In this document: positions 38,148-51,916 of the stretch, piece after piece | Position numbering within the stretch: position 1 is the first letter of the stretch | Layout: each line of letters starts with the position of its first letter | Source: Pterobdella sp. o SKG-2022 | Lineage: Eukaryota; Annelida; Clitellata; Hirudinida; Piscicolidae | DNA: 64,000 nucleotides | Assembly (NCBI GenBank): GCA_964035795.1 | Contig: OZ038326.1 | Location: forward strand, 462,784-526,783 | Reading direction: 5' to 3' | The notes under the pieces: model-generated | What the model was told of the DNA's origin: nothing | Database searches by the model: none | The model's input: the letters and a program-made list of their open reading frames with translations, nothing else | Translations under genes and position numbers: made by a program

Positions 38148-39692
38148 ATAGTTTAAAACATCATTCAAACTCACCGCTGGATCAAATTTTTGTGTTGAAT
38201 ACAAATGGAAAAGTTTCAAAAGGAAGGATTATGTTTATATAAACATGCATAAATATTTGATGGTGTGGAGTAATGGGAGGTGGGAGTGCCAAGCAGCCAT
38301 CACAAACAAAAACACGAGACTGCTTATTTAACAGTTATATAATTTTGTTTCGATTTGTGTTTGTTATAGTAAAGTGATGTTTTGCTGAATGAAATTTCCA
38401 AATCTTAATAATTTTTGTCATTTTTATATCAAAATTTTTTTCAAAACTCATACAAATAATCACAACAACTATTGGGTATTTATTTTTAATATCCAACTTG
38501 ATTGGAAAGTAGAAAAGTGTCAGGAAGGTGCTTGGAAGAGGGCGATAAGAGGGGGTGGGGACGGATTATAGGCATGTATCTGTTATATGGCGATTATTTC
38601 ATTTTTTGTTGCAAGATTTTTGAAGGATTGAGAAAAAAACTTCATAACTTCAAAAAAAAATTAATTAAAAATAGTTATATTATGAAAAAACTGTTCTCAT
38701 AGTAGAAAAAAATTGTTGCCTGTATCGATAAAAACTAATGTTATCATATGGAAACAAAAAAGACCACAAGAATTGGCTCTGAAGTATAAAACGCTTGCTG
38801 AATTATTGATGAAGTGATTCCATTGTCAGTAAGGGACTATATGAACAGTAGTGTGGGATTCTTTATCGATGTGACCTCTATCGATTGGGGGCGAAGGTCA
38901 AGCGCTAGGGCAGAATCACGACAGAGTTGAGTTTTGTTTTATGTGATAATTATAGGAGGCTGTTGGGGGTTGTGTTTCAGTTTTAAGTGAATATTTTTAA
39001 AAAAATTTAAAACCAATAAAGAGCCGTTTGAAAACTTTTATTTTAAAAATTTCTTAAAAACCAGCGGTTAACAATGTATTAAATCCACTTTTAAGACAAC
39101 TTTTACACAAAAATAATTCAAGAAGCGCTATTTATAACTTATTGATCATATGAAATAATAATTTTATTACAGCAAAAAACTCATCACGTAATTTTTATTA
39201 TTCCCTTGATAAGGAGATCATCTGAGAGGTATAAATATGTCTTGGGCAGCCATCAAATATTCAATAGAGCTTGATTATATACAAATTACTTAGTTTGCAC
39301 GCAAACTTTTTGAATGCCTCCACTATGATTTATGACTGGAGTAATTCGATTTCAGCGCAAAAACTATCGCTTTTTTTATTCATTTGTTTTTTGTGGTGTT
39401 TGGTGTCATGAAGATGAGGTCAGCTTTAGGTTTTGAGATGGTAGTAACGATTTTTCTATCAGTTTAATTATTAATTAGTTTTTGTTAAATTTATTTAAAA
39501 AAAGATTTTTATAATAAACAAAAAGTTCTTTTCTAGCAACATTATTTTTTAACTTTCTCCGATTTCTTTTCATTTCTTTGATTCTCTTTCACCTTCGACT
39601 TGAAAATCAAACAGTAACAACTCATAAATATTCAAATAAAAACTTTGACTTGATATTATTAAAAACACATAAGTAAAAACAACAAAAAAGGT
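38148..39692. other. Intergenic region between Irx and the FHA gene (convergent)
   Basis: No supported gene. Both flanking genes point into this region, so it should contain both 3' UTRs. A TATAAATA sequence occurs at about 39231 without an obvious transcript. Confidence 0.5.
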
Positions 39693-42600
39693 TTATACTG
39701 TCACCATTTTGAGCTTAGCCACGCACTCAGCTACAGTTCTTATGAAGTTCTCATTGGCCACCAGACTGCCCACCTGCTCATTCTCAGCCTCCAAACACAT
39801 CTTCTCTTTGTTCTCTTTCACGTTGAGTTTTGCCGTTTTGGTCTCTTCTTTTGGTTTTTTTCCTTTTGCTTTCTTTGATTCGTTTTCTTGATCTGAAGAT
39901 GTTTAGCTTATATTTTTTTTTTGCGAATCTTTTGAGAATTTTTTGATTCTGTGATCAAATTTTTTAGATAGCTTTTGAATCATATCCCACCTCACTTGGA
40001 AACCACAAAACTATACTACTGCAATCACCAAGCCGGTTCAAACAAACAAACGATATTCAATTAAGATTAAAATTAATATAAGCTTCTCCAACTTGAATCA
40101 AGTTCAGAGCCTTCCCTAAATGAGGGAGGAATGTAGCCAGCCATGCATATGGTCTTGAAGTCATCAATTTTGCCCTGGTTCTCCTCCTCACCCTCACACA
40201 CCACGTTGATCATGTCCAACAAGGGCTGCTTCAGAAGTTCCAGCTGTCATTTGATGTCCACGTTATATATGTGTGTCATTCTTGTAGCTAAAATAAATAG
40301 CCACTGTTGATCGTGTTTGACTATGGCTTGAACTAACTTCCAACAGTCAAGCGAAGGTATAATAAACAATCAAGATCAAAATGGCGACCACTACCTTGAA
40401 ATTAAAACCTGCCACCTGTTTGTTGAGTTTCTCACTGCTGACCCTGGACAGCAGGTAGGACCGCTCTGCCGACTGCATTTTTTTTTTCGCTTTTTCAGCT
40501 TCTTCAGCCAACTCTTTGAGACACTTTGATGGGTTAAATAAGTTTCTTTGAATTGAAAAAATTTATTTTATAGATTAATTAGTTTTTTTGAATAAAATTA
40601 ATTTAAAATAGTTTTTGAGGCCAAAATAATTCACCATTTGGAGTTGCTTGTTGTCTTTTTTGAGTTTCTCGATGACACATTTCATGCAGTCAACACATTT
40701 CTTCAACTCATCCACCGACTCAGTTTTCATTTGCAGTTGCTTGAGAAAATTGTTAAATAATTTTTTTATTTAATATGGATTTCAAGTTCTTTAACTTGGA
40801 CTTTGTTGGTGAATCATTGAAATTCTGTTATTCGGCATTTTTTTTTCAACACTGGAGAAGATGACTTGAAATTATAGAACTTGAACTAACAATTTTAGTT
40901 TTCATCATTTCCATGTCCTTCTTGATGATCAGATCTTCTTGTCTGCACCCCTCACAGTCCCAGTACCTTCTACTCACCTGTTTAAGTTTAAGCAGCTGGT
41001 GCAGTACTTGTCAGCAAAGTGTGGTTTCATAACTTTTAAAATTTTTATAGAATTTTGAGTTTTAGTTTAATATAATTATCAACTATCTTTTTGTAAATGT
41101 ATGAGTAATATTTTATGGTTTTTTGATAATTTTATAATTGTTTAAGATAGGGTTTACACTGTTGAGAAGAGCTGCGTTCTGAATCTCCAAGTTTTCATTT
41201 TCACATCTCAAGTTGCACACACAATTGTTCAGAAGTTTTATCGTATCATCCTGAAAGAATAGACAGTTAGGTAAGGATTTTAAAAGTTATTCTATGAAAG
41301 TAATAGATCTTTCGATAGATGGCGAGCCAAAAAGTATTTTGATGAAGTTTTTCTTTTGACATATTTTATATGCATAGATGGCAGATAGACAGATTAAATT
41401 TTCGACGTAGTTTGGTTAATATTTGGTTGTTAAGCTGATACGATAAAAAGCTATTGTATTGAGGATGATGGCTGTTTTAACAATGAGTAAAATGCTCACC
41501 AACCTTGCGGAAAAGAGAGGTATTGAGACTGTTGATGAGATTCATGAGTTCGTGACTCTCAATCTTCAATTCATCTAACTGCAAAAGCAACTCCTTGTTA
41601 GTTGTTTTCTCCTCCATCTCCTTCAGCACCTGCCTTATCTTTCTCATGTTTTTGTCTGAAATCACTGGCTGTTGTGTCTAGGTGGTGTTAATTTTTGGAA
41701 GTTGTAACGCAATGCATCATCATTAATTATGAGTTTTTATCATTGAATTGGATGTAACCTTGGGAGAAAGAATATTTGAGACACAAGGAGTGTGTGGGAT
41801 GGTTAGAGCATCATCTTCTTCCGGTTGTTGGTTGCTTTGAGTTGCTTGACTTGCTCTCAATGATTCGTGAGTTAGCTTTGATGTTTTCGAAGTCAAAATT
41901 TTTGACTTCTCTTTACTCGTTCTCAAGATACTCTTCGACTTTTCATCCAAGCAATTCAACATTTGAAGTTTTTGGTCAACTATTTCCTCGTGTTGCTTCT
42001 GAACTTCAAACGGCGTCAAACCGGATTTTACCACTATTATTTCGTCCAATTGAATCTGTGTTTAATAATTAACATAAGCTTAAAAACATAGAAATACTTC
42101 GACAAATAAATGGAATAAATTTTCATAGACAAAGTTTCACACAAGACGTCTCATCATCAAGAAAATCCAGAAATCTGGTTTGAAACATTGTTTCAAATAA
42201 ATCAAAACTCAAACTTACACAGGGGTCAGGGCAAGGGGGTGAAAGGAGGAAAGTCAGAGGTCTGTTTCTACGACCAAACTGAATCACATCTCCACTGTTC
42301 AACTGCCTGAAACAGTTGTCCAAGCAACACTGGTTCACTCTGCAGCAAAATTTCTAACAATGACTCAGAATGGATTATTCAAAAATGAATTTGTTTTCAA
42401 AGAATCTTGTAAAAAGTTATACAAGATATTTATTTTAAAAATTACAGTTTAACCCAAGCTAAACATTCTTCGTCCACAAAATCTTTAACTCCGCTGTGAG
42501 GACAAGTTCTCACCACAACCATCCCACATTTCTTGAACAACCCTCACACAACCACCCCACCTGGTGCCAGCCAACGTGAACATATCCATGATGTTGAAAG

Positions 42601-42962
42601 TGCCACAGACTGCATTATAGACGATGGTCGCATGCACCGCCTCCACACCAACTCCCTGCAGTTGATGAGGTTCAAGTGGTGATGCATTGTGGCTTTGAGC
42701 ATGTCTTTACGCTTATCCACTAAATAAGCATCGGCCTATTTTGCTATATAATATTTAAAATATTATACTTAAACATTAAAAAAACGTTTTCACAACTCTG
42801 AAATTAATTCAGAAAATTTTCTGCATTTATTCTTGCACTACATAAACTTGCATCAATGATAATGCTACAATCTTCTCTTCCAATGGTGGTCATAGGACAG
42901 GTGATGGGGTACCGTTCGGTGTCGTTGGCCAGCAGGGCACATCTGCAGTCTAAACACGCCAT
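39693..42962 (-). CDS. FHA-domain plus coiled-coil protein, FHAD1-like
   Basis: Eleven exons on the complement: 42962-42852, 42655-42561, 42339-42219, 42055-41759, 41677-41504, 41250-41158, 40977-40891, 40739-40635, 40523-40395, 40243-40093, 39892-39693. They join in phase into about 520 residues. Residues 1-110 are an FHA phosphothreonine-binding domain: TTIGREDCSIIID, AVHATIVYN, then NSGDVIQFGRR in place of the usual GDxIxxG strand. The canonical Asn-Gly of the NGT loop is not evident (FTLAGTRVNQCC). The rest is helical with heptad-like Leu spacing (LLLQLDELKIESHEL, CVIEKLKKDNKQLQ) and a Lys-rich tail. The layout of N-terminal FHA and then coiled coil matches FHAD1, though it is far shorter than vertebrate FHAD1. 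Intron 1 uses a GC donor. Function unknown. Confidence 0.75.
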
Positions 42963-43266
42963 TATGGTTTGAATGGGGTCAAAAGGGTGTGAAAACTAAA
43001 TTCGATTGGAGTTTATTTGAAATAAAATAGAAATTTTATTAACATATCGGTTTTAAAAAACTTAAAAGAAAACGTTTTGTTGATATTTCATGACACAATG
43101 ACATAGCGATGGACAAAGCTTTTTACAAAACAGCAAGAGAAATAAACCATTTGCAAACCTATCAACAATTTTAATCTTATCAACAATTTGAAACTCTTGA
43201 TATGAAATTGAATAGATACAAAAGTAAGATACAATAGTTTCGCAGGATTTTAACAAAGATGGAAGT
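42963..43266. other. Short spacer between FHA gene start and NFI end
   Basis: About 300 bp separating two minus-strand genes. It must hold the FHA gene promoter and the NFI 3' UTR. TTTATT at about 43012 would be the NFI poly(A) signal on the minus strand. Confidence 0.45.
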
Positions 43267-46200
43267 TCACAAAGAGTGTAAAACTTCAGAAACGATATCT
43301 TCCCTCAAAAAATCTTTGGGGTTTTCAACCCGATTTATTTCACAAAGATTTCTGCTGCCATTGGTGAAGTTCTGAGAGGGGAAGGAGAGGAAGAAGTCCT
43401 GTGCTGTGAGGTTTTTGGACTTTTCGTTTTCTTGAGGCGAGGAGTCGTTTGGTTTTTGTCGTTTTTGGTTAAGATTTAAAAAAGGGCTTTTGTCGTTTAT
43501 TTTTTTGAAGTTGTTTTTGTTTTCTAAGTATATATAATCTTTGGTACATTTGTTGAAGTTTTTTTCAGCTTTTTGTTTATTAGGAAAATCATCACATTTC
43601 TTCTCTTGAAGCTTGTTTTGCAGTTGTTTGACATAATTGAAGTCGTCTGATGTACAGTTGTATTGAATGAATGCCGAGTCATACCAGCTTTTGTCTGTGG
43701 GCTGTGATGTTTTGGTAGGGGGTTGTTGAGGGTGATATGTGAGGTGTGGAGAGGCTTGACACAACATATTATCGTCCAAAGTTAAGTCCTTATTCGAAAA
43801 ATTTTTATTTGACGAGTCTGAAAATTATAAAAACATAAAATGAAAATTGAAATATATCAAAAATGAACGCTAAAAATAGAGTAATTATATTCAAAAATGA
43901 AAAAGTGAATTTAAAAGAAAACGTATAATAGTAATCAAAAATGTCACGTGATGTTTAACATACCAGTATGCGAGTTGTAATTGGGCGATGGGTGTGGCTT
44001 TTTCTGACTAATAGGAGAAAACCTTGAAACGGACGTAATGGGAAAAGAACCAATGACGTTGAAGAGATTAGATTTGGTTGTTTCAGTGGATTTATTTAGG
44101 CGTTTATCTATCTATAGAAGGATTGTGAATGATGGATGAAGTGGCAATAATTTATTAAAAGGGCACTGCGGATCAATAAGCAACTCATAATTGAGCTGTG
44201 TAATTACTTATAGTCACGTGGCATTTATTTTCATTTCTGATCAGCCATTTTAAATTAATTTCTTGTTTAATTTTATTACTTCTAAACATATATAGAAATG
44301 TAAACTTTTAAATAATTTCTGATCCAGATAAGCTATATTTAGTATGTCACTAAAACAAACGCACAACACGTAAAGACATGGTGAGATAACTTGATTTAGC
44401 CCAATCAATATTATTTGCTGCGCCGACAACAAATATATTTGAGTTGATTATTAAAACTACATGTCAACTTAATTTGCAACTTCATGATCCGTTCATTCGA
44501 TTTAAAGTCCCGTTTATGAAAACTTTATTTCTATAGACCCAACCCCTGGAAAAAGTTCTATAATTATTCTCTTACAATTTCTTAATGAAAGTCTTATTAT
44601 TTTAGGCTGCGCAGCAAGCCAAAGGCTAAACACGCACAAGACCGTTAAAGCCTCAAATTAACCTCTCTCAACTGCAACACGCACTACCACACTTCCCAGT
44701 CGTATGACCATATATAGCGCATAATCAATTTCAACTACCTCGTTAACTTTCTTCGTGTTTTTGTTGTCATTTTCGAATCCATTGCAACCTCCAACCTCGT
44801 CATTGTATTTCCTTTTCCGGTTTTTTACCTCCACATCGTCGTCATTTTTGTTTTTTTCATCTGTTGATATATGCCACGCCATTCATTAATGATATTAACG
44901 GCAATATTTCTCAATAATCATTTGAAGATGAATAATTTATTTTGCTTTTATGTGCTTTTTTATTATTCAAGATGTAATAATTTAACCTCTATTGATGTCT
45001 CTTTCATCAACCGCAGTATCTATCTCGCATCTAGAACAATCACTCAATTTTATATTACTTCCTTTCTCACTTTCTTTTATATTTTCGTCACAATTCTTGC
45101 TTGTTTCTGTTGGCTCACTGCCGTTTAAGACAACATCGTTAATTTTTTCTTCCTCCTTGAACGACTTGATGACCTGGTTGTAACTCCTTTGCAGGCCTGC
45201 AGAGGGCAGCATGGTGGAGAAGGAGTTTTGCATTGGTGTTGTGTGGGGGTGTTGTGGTCGTTGCAGAGGGTTGTTGTTTTGTTGCTGACACGAACTCAGT
45301 TGCTGTGAAGTTTTAAAGTTGTTTTGATATGTCATGTGATGTGGGTTGGGTTCAGAATAAAAAGCATGTTTTCTTTGTTCAAACGTCTGTTTATCTTGTA
45401 TGTACTGCTTCTTATCACTCTCAAAATCATCATTATCCATATCATCGTCATCGTCGTCATCCTCTTCATCACGATCTCCATTCATACTGATGTTATTATC
45501 TGTGGATATAATAGCGTTTTCAGTGTTGTTGCAGTAGTGGTAAGCATTGAGAAGAGGGTATCTGTTAAAGATGGGCTCAGATCGATAAAAATCGCTGCTT
45601 TGCAGTAGGTTGAAGTTGTACTTGAGTTGTTGCGAGTCTTGCAGGTGGAAAGGGGGTTGGACTTCCAGAGGGTTGGTGCTACTGTTCGCTGTGACGTCAC
45701 ACGACCCTTGAAGATTAAAAAACCCTGTTTAATAATGAATGAAACTACAAAAAGCCAAATTGAATTTTTTGTCAAAAAAACAAAATGTTGAGTTCACATT
45801 AAAATTGATGGTATGTAAACATTTGCATAAGGGTGGTGATGATGATGATACACGGGCATCTAGGTTTGTGTTTATTCAGCATCTAGCATCATAAATTAAA
45901 AATGACCTTGCATTATATAGCCTTGAATAAAGGTTTTTATAAGCATCAGAAGTAATCGTAACTATCATTAACGAGCTGCCTAAAATGACTCAAGCCAACC
46001 ATAGTTGCTAGCTTTCTCACTGAACAGAGTTTCACAGGTTAATAGCTAACATCAACATTACATAGTACTACAAAAAGTTGGAAACATTGATACCACAATC
46101 TTGAAGACATGAAACCTGGAAAGATGTTGGGAAGATTGGGGGGTGGTTCTTCAGGGAGTTTTTGTTCGTTGATGATGTTGTTGTTGCAGCTGCTACATGA

Positions 46201-49164
46201 GGCATCGAGGCATGAGCAGGTGCTGAAGAGGAGGTTGGAGCAGCTGGTGCTGAGAAAGTTTGAGCCGAATAAGGTGTTGGCTGTTTGTGATGAGTTGAAA
46301 ACAGAGTTTGATTGGTTAGAGTTGAGAGGGTGGAAGGTTTTGGAAGAAGGGTAGAAGAATGAGTTGCAAGACGCTAGGCTGTTGTAGAAGTTGTTGCTTT
46401 GGTTGGTGAAATAGTTGTTGTGGTTGTTATTAGAGAAGTTGCATGAAAATGTTGGAGGGGTGTTTTGGGGGAAGAGGGCCTGCTGAGGAAAGTCGATGTC
46501 ATCATGGGGGCTGATGATAGACTCTGAAAGTGTGATGATGTATCATTATCTATATTAATAAACTTTATTGTATCCATATATAACTGTTAACTAATCTTAC
46601 CATATAATTGATTAACATAAATTAAATATAAAAATTGACAATGTAAAAGCTAGAGATAGAAAATTCTTTTACTCTTAAAACAACCATTCTTCCTATATCT
46701 TCCTTACAATTGAATTGATTGCATGAAATTATATAAACTATTATTGGATTGATAGATGCGGTAATACTGACGCCTGGTATCCCTGAGAAGTTCTTGGGCA
46801 GAGTAAACCCCTGTTGCCACTATGTTACTGTTGCCTATAGAACTCATATAGCCTTCAAGGGGTGGTGATGATAATAATAATAAAAAGAAAAAATAACAAT
46901 GATAAAATTAACAGAAATAATAACAATAATAATAAAAGAATAATAATAACAATAATGATTGTCACGAAAATCAAAGACAGCAGGCAGAGGCTAAATAGCT
47001 GCTTGTAATGGTGACGGATGCATGCAGTCAAGGAAATAAATATGACGTAATCAAATAAAGAAATGTCGGTTTTATGGTCGTTAGATGTTGGTGCCTTTTG
47101 AGTGGCGCATCGTTTGGTCGCCTAATGTTACGCTCTTAATAGGACAACTTTGATGGCTTGCTTTTTTAATTCGGTCTTTTATAAAGCTTTTTTTTGCTTT
47201 TTAAACTTTTTTTTGCTCTACCCTTGGTAAAGAAAAACGGCGAATAAAAAGGTTTTATTGGTTGATTTTGGTCTTAAAGGAGGAAAGAAACAATAAGTTT
47301 TGGGATGAATCAACAATTTTCATGGTAACGTAAATAAAACAAAAATATGAAAAAAAAACGATAAAAACAGCAAGGGCAATAATAATAATAATAGCAACCT
47401 TTGAAATCGTCTGCATTTTCAGAGTCCACACCGTTGTTGTAGTAATCTTGGTTGACTGGCACTACAGTGATAATGATGTGGATAAATAAAGCGAGGATGC
47501 TTGACAAGGTTATGGTGATGATGATAGACATAATGCTGATGATGATACTGATGATAATAATCATCTGAAGCTTTCAACCGCATAAAAAATTGATATTGGT
47601 AATGATAATGATGACAAAGATAATGGATAGCAATAATAATAATGATGATGATGAGAAGAAATCTTTATTATATGGCTTCTTCGCCTGTCAACAGGAATAA
47701 TGGAAATATGTATTGAATATTGTAATAAAGCTCTAAGATCTAGCTGGTTATTTTATTATTTTTAATTTTTTTTTCTATTTTTTTGAAATATATAATAATG
47801 GTAGAGACTTTTCATGAATTAAGTCTTTTTGTTACACCCTTAGTTTCATGGTGATTAAATACAATCTTTGACTTTTCTTTAAATTTAATTTATCTTTCTT
47901 CTCATCGCCTCAGAAAAGTTGGACCGAATCCAAAATGAGTCCAATTTGCGCGGAATTTAGCTAATCATGGAATAACAGTTTTTATTGCTTGAGACTTTAT
48001 ACTTTTTCATTAGCCTTCTAATTTTGTCAGTTTGCATAAAACTAACATTTGGTTTGTATTATTCATAACAATATTTGAAGGTGATTCTTATTCTAAGCTT
48101 TTAAAAAATATAAAATATATATTACCAAAACAAACACCACTACATAGCGCGCCTCAAGATGGCCCAAAAAACTCAAATACCATAATTTTGGATGAAATTG
48201 GCGAGGTACAGTTCGATTTCTCTGGCAGAGACCCGAATGTGGTTGGGGTTGACACACAGGGCTGGGTGCCTGCAATCTCGTGTCTTTTTAAGTTTTTCCC
48301 CGTCTGTGCTTTCCAGGGGTATGGCTTTGAACAGAATTACCATTACTAAGTCCAGCCTCCACACCTTTTGGTTGATGAAGTACATTGTGATGAAGTACAG
48401 TGATAAAATATGACAAGTAATAATACGATTACGCTAGAAAATGTACAGATACGGAAACTTGAAAAGTTTCGGTATTTCGTCAAAAAGAATTATAATTTCA
48501 AACTTCCATCACCTTGTCTGCCTGTCTCAAACAGTCTATTCTCCTCATCTTCCCTTTCTGATCTGGGTTGCTAAGAATACAAGCCTGGCGTTGAATATAA
48601 GATAAAGTTAAATAAATGATTTTTATTTTCAACTATGTACAGATTTATATATTGCTTGAGAGTTCAATAAAAAATATTTTTAAGACCTGGTTTTTCTTTC
48701 CTGACATACAAAGCACAAACTCGTCCCTGAAATCTTGAGCAATATCTTTTCGCAGTTTCGCCAACAACCTACTCGCCCATTTTTGTTTTATGTCCCCTTT
48801 CTCCATCTTTTAAGAAATTTTTAATCAAATCACCCCCAAAAAACGGTAATTTAATAAACTTTTTCCGACAGAACATTTCCAAAGAACTTAATTTGAACTT
48901 TGATTTAAATAGTCTAGTGCTTAACAATGCAATTTCCAAAATTATACAAAAAAAATTTATACATTAAAACTAACGTTAAAAATATTAAAAAAATGAAAAA
49001 ATATTAACTTGAAGCTCTTCTTTAACTTTTCGTTCTTCTTCGAAAGGCATTTGCTTGTCGTGTTTTTTGTAATATTTTCTCTTGGCGGCTTGCAGGTTGA
49101 ACCAGACATAAGAGAAGGATTTCACATGAGGCAACAGAGCTTCAATGAATGGGTGGAACTCATC
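43267..49164 (-). CDS. NFI: Nuclear Factor I transcription factor (first exon not found)
   Basis: Ten exons on the complement: 49164-49009, 48806-48687, 48584-48513, 48364-48181, 47455-47399, 46523-46116, 45706-44987, 44860-44739, 44111-43964, 43817-43267. They join in phase into about 845 residues. The first four are the NFI/MH1-like DNA-binding and dimerisation domain: [59 protein letters not shown] and [13 protein letters not shown], almost identical to vertebrate NFI, which binds TTGGC(N5)GCCAA as a dimer. The following 600 residues are Asn/Ser/Cys/Gln-rich with an acidic Asp run, and include [12 protein letters not shown]. Vertebrate NFI is about 500 residues, so this C-terminus is long. 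The short first exon that should supply the Met was not identified upstream. Confidence 0.9.
46861..46960. repeat. AAT-rich simple repeat in an NFI intron
   Basis: Imperfect AATAATAATA and AACAATAATAA blocks. Confidence 0.7.
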
Positions 49165-51655
49165 CTGTAAAAACAATTGTAGGCATTTTAAATATAGCTC
49201 ACGTTTCAGCTAATGAGTTATATCATTAAGACAAATATATAATTATATACTTAATTTAAATAATTTATATCCTTAAATAGTGAGTAACTGATGAAAAAAG
49301 CTAATTATTATTAATTAAAAACTATTGTATATTTAAAATCTGATTGAGCTGGACTTAGATTTCATTTTCATTCATCGAGTCTTGTTAGATCGACGGAAAC
49401 TCCAAAGGCTTAACAACTAAATGAAACCAATTCTCTAAACCTTAGTTTAATTTATTTAAAAAATTCCAGTTTTACAAGATCTATTTTGAGTTAAGAATGC
49501 ATAAAATGAAGTTTAAAACTTAGTTGATTATCGATATAATAACAAAATTGTTAGATCTAAAATTGCGGATTAATATTTATTTGTTCAAAAAGTATCCACC
49601 GACCACCATTCCTCCGGCCATTTGCAGGGGTTGTAGACTGGCCCATTCAAACTCACAAGCTCCACGGTACATTGTTCAGTGGTGGTGTTGTGATGGTGGG
49701 GATGCGGTTTGTTAAAAGTGTGGTGTACTTTTGTATAAAATTTTTCAAAAAGTTTCAATGTCTTTATAGATTATAAACCTTTTGTAATTGCAAGTACAAA
49801 AATTTTCCGATTTATGAACTATTTCAACCAGACTTAGTCATCCTGCAACGTTTGAAATCCATCAACATGGAAACAAAACCAACTTTTATAAACAACTATA
49901 CCAAAAAGCCGTAAAAATTATCAAAATATTCTCAAAACTAACAATAAACCAGACAATGTTACAAATGTTGACAGACAGACGATAAAGAGATGGGAGCCAA
50001 GCAAAAAGAAACCATGTTAACTCAATATCTATGTACCTCACCTCCACTACTGTGCCTGATAGCTCCAATGGCGTAGTATGTCTTCAAGCGATACATACCA
50101 TATACATCTATGTATATTGCTTTTATGAATGTCTGTTTATATATGTATGTAGTATTCATATAATCGGCTGTATGCTTTTGTATTTGAATCTATTTATATG
50201 CTTATATATATTTTTAAAAGAGAATGATGGCAGAATTGAAAGCTTTGATTCACTCGTCCATCAAATATAACTTTAAGTTAAATTTCCTTTCACTATTAAA
50301 CAAATTAAACTCTTTTAAATTATGAATCAAAACTCATATCTTCATTAGTTAAGCTCTCATACACACACAGTACAATACAGACATACATTAACAAATACGC
50401 ACATCAAAAGAAGGATAAAAACAGATATCAAAAGGATGATACAAACAGCTATCAAAGGGTAATGAATACAAATGAGTATCAGATTTCATTATCGATTAGT
50501 CATATCACTCAAGATTTCATCACTTCTTTGTTGTCCTCTAGACTCCTCAAAAGTCCGCCATATTTCTTTTTGATGGTTCCTTTCATCTCGTCGCGTGCCT
50601 TTTAATGTTGCTATATTTAGTATAATTTTATTTAAATATTTTTTTGAGTTTAAAAATTTTTAAGTTTATTAAATTCATTTCCATTGAATTAATTATTAAA
50701 TGCTTTTTATCACTGAAATCGTCGATAATTTCACGATTATTAACGAATCAAATTAAAATTTCTTAAAGTGTCAATCAGAATTTTGAAAAGAATGCGGAAA
50801 AACGTGATTAATATTTGATTGAGTATTGATTGGAAAACTTATAAGGCTCATTTAATGTTTATTACAGTTAGTCAATAAGTAGCTTGCCTAATATTACAGA
50901 TCCCCTATAAAGTTTATTCACAATTAAATAACTGCTCTATTTTTAAAATAAAATAACTCAAATTTATATTATTTTTGCTTAAATAACTGTGTTATTAAAT
51001 TAAAAATTAACAATAAAAATGAAAAAGAAAAATAAAAACAACAGAAATAAATAAAAACAAACAACAATAATAACCGACCAATAAAACAACAACAATAATA
51101 ACCGACCAATAAAACAACAACAATAATAATAGATTAAATGGCGTGACGATTATGAGATGAATATTTAATTGACACCCAAGCATGAAAAACTTTACTGAAC
51201 ATATCCACGCCATACCACTTCCTTATCTTATGACCTTCTTATCATTTTTATATCGCTCAGCCACAAACTGACCCAAATTTTCTTTTAACTGGTATCCTAT
51301 TTTTGGTTAATGGTTTTTCTGTCTCGTCTTTGTATGTATTAGGCAAATTGGATAATAGCTATTTTTTCATGAACTTTAAAAATTATTTTTCACACTTTAA
51401 TTTTTCCAAATAATCATTATTGTTTTTATTATTTCTTTTGTTTTTCTCATTTGACTTAGTTTTTTATTACAAAGCATTTATAAATGAGATTTTGAATAAT
51501 GGATGCCATATTATTGATTGGAAAAAAGCAATTAACAAAAATATTTGACTCAAAATTTTTCAAAGTTCGATAAATGTTTTTAGAATCTTAGTCATATTTT
51601 TTTTAATATTTCAAATCGATTCAAGAAACAAAAGCCCCTCTCTGGTGGAGTTCAC
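49165..51655. other. Region upstream of NFI
   Basis: About 2.5 kb that should contain the NFI first exon and promoter, which I could not pinpoint. It also holds a possible terminal exon on the minus strand (50509-50598) and a 28-bp tandem duplication (about 51060-51125). Confidence 0.4.
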
Positions 51656-51682
51656 CTGGATATCACTCCAACATTGGGCTAA
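50509..51682 (-). CDS. Possible two-exon 3' end of a small gene
   Basis: Complement 51682-51656 (9 codons, LAQCWSDIQ, acceptor gtttcag, donor gtgaac) joins in phase 0 to 50598-50509 (29 codons and stop). The second exon begins ARDEMKGTIKKKYGGLL and ends EVMKS. The sequence is charged and helical, and codon composition looks coding. No upstream exon or family was recognised. It lies between NFI (same strand) and RBPMS (divergent). Confidence 0.3.
51060..51127. repeat. 28-bp direct tandem repeat
   Basis: Two copies of a unit containing caacaataataaccgacc and aataaaa. Confidence 0.75.
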
Positions 51683-51916
51683 CTGAAACAAAATTTTAAC
51701 TTCACAACAAAACTCAACTGTATATTGATAATTATCACAATACATCAGAATGGTAATTAATTATTCCTGACCTTCCTACAGCTGCCAAAAAATTTCTAAT
51801 ATTATTGCGCTCATGCAGTGGAAAGGAGCTCGACTTCTTATTTGTGTTTCATTTGAGCTGCTTTTCAACAAAAGAAGCTATAACTTGGAGTTAAATATAG
51901 AATATTGGATTTTGAA

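Noticed and set aside
41776..42072. 98-codon + strand ORF
   Set aside because: It is antisense to a coiled-coil exon of the FHA gene, whose frame is supported by splicing on both sides.
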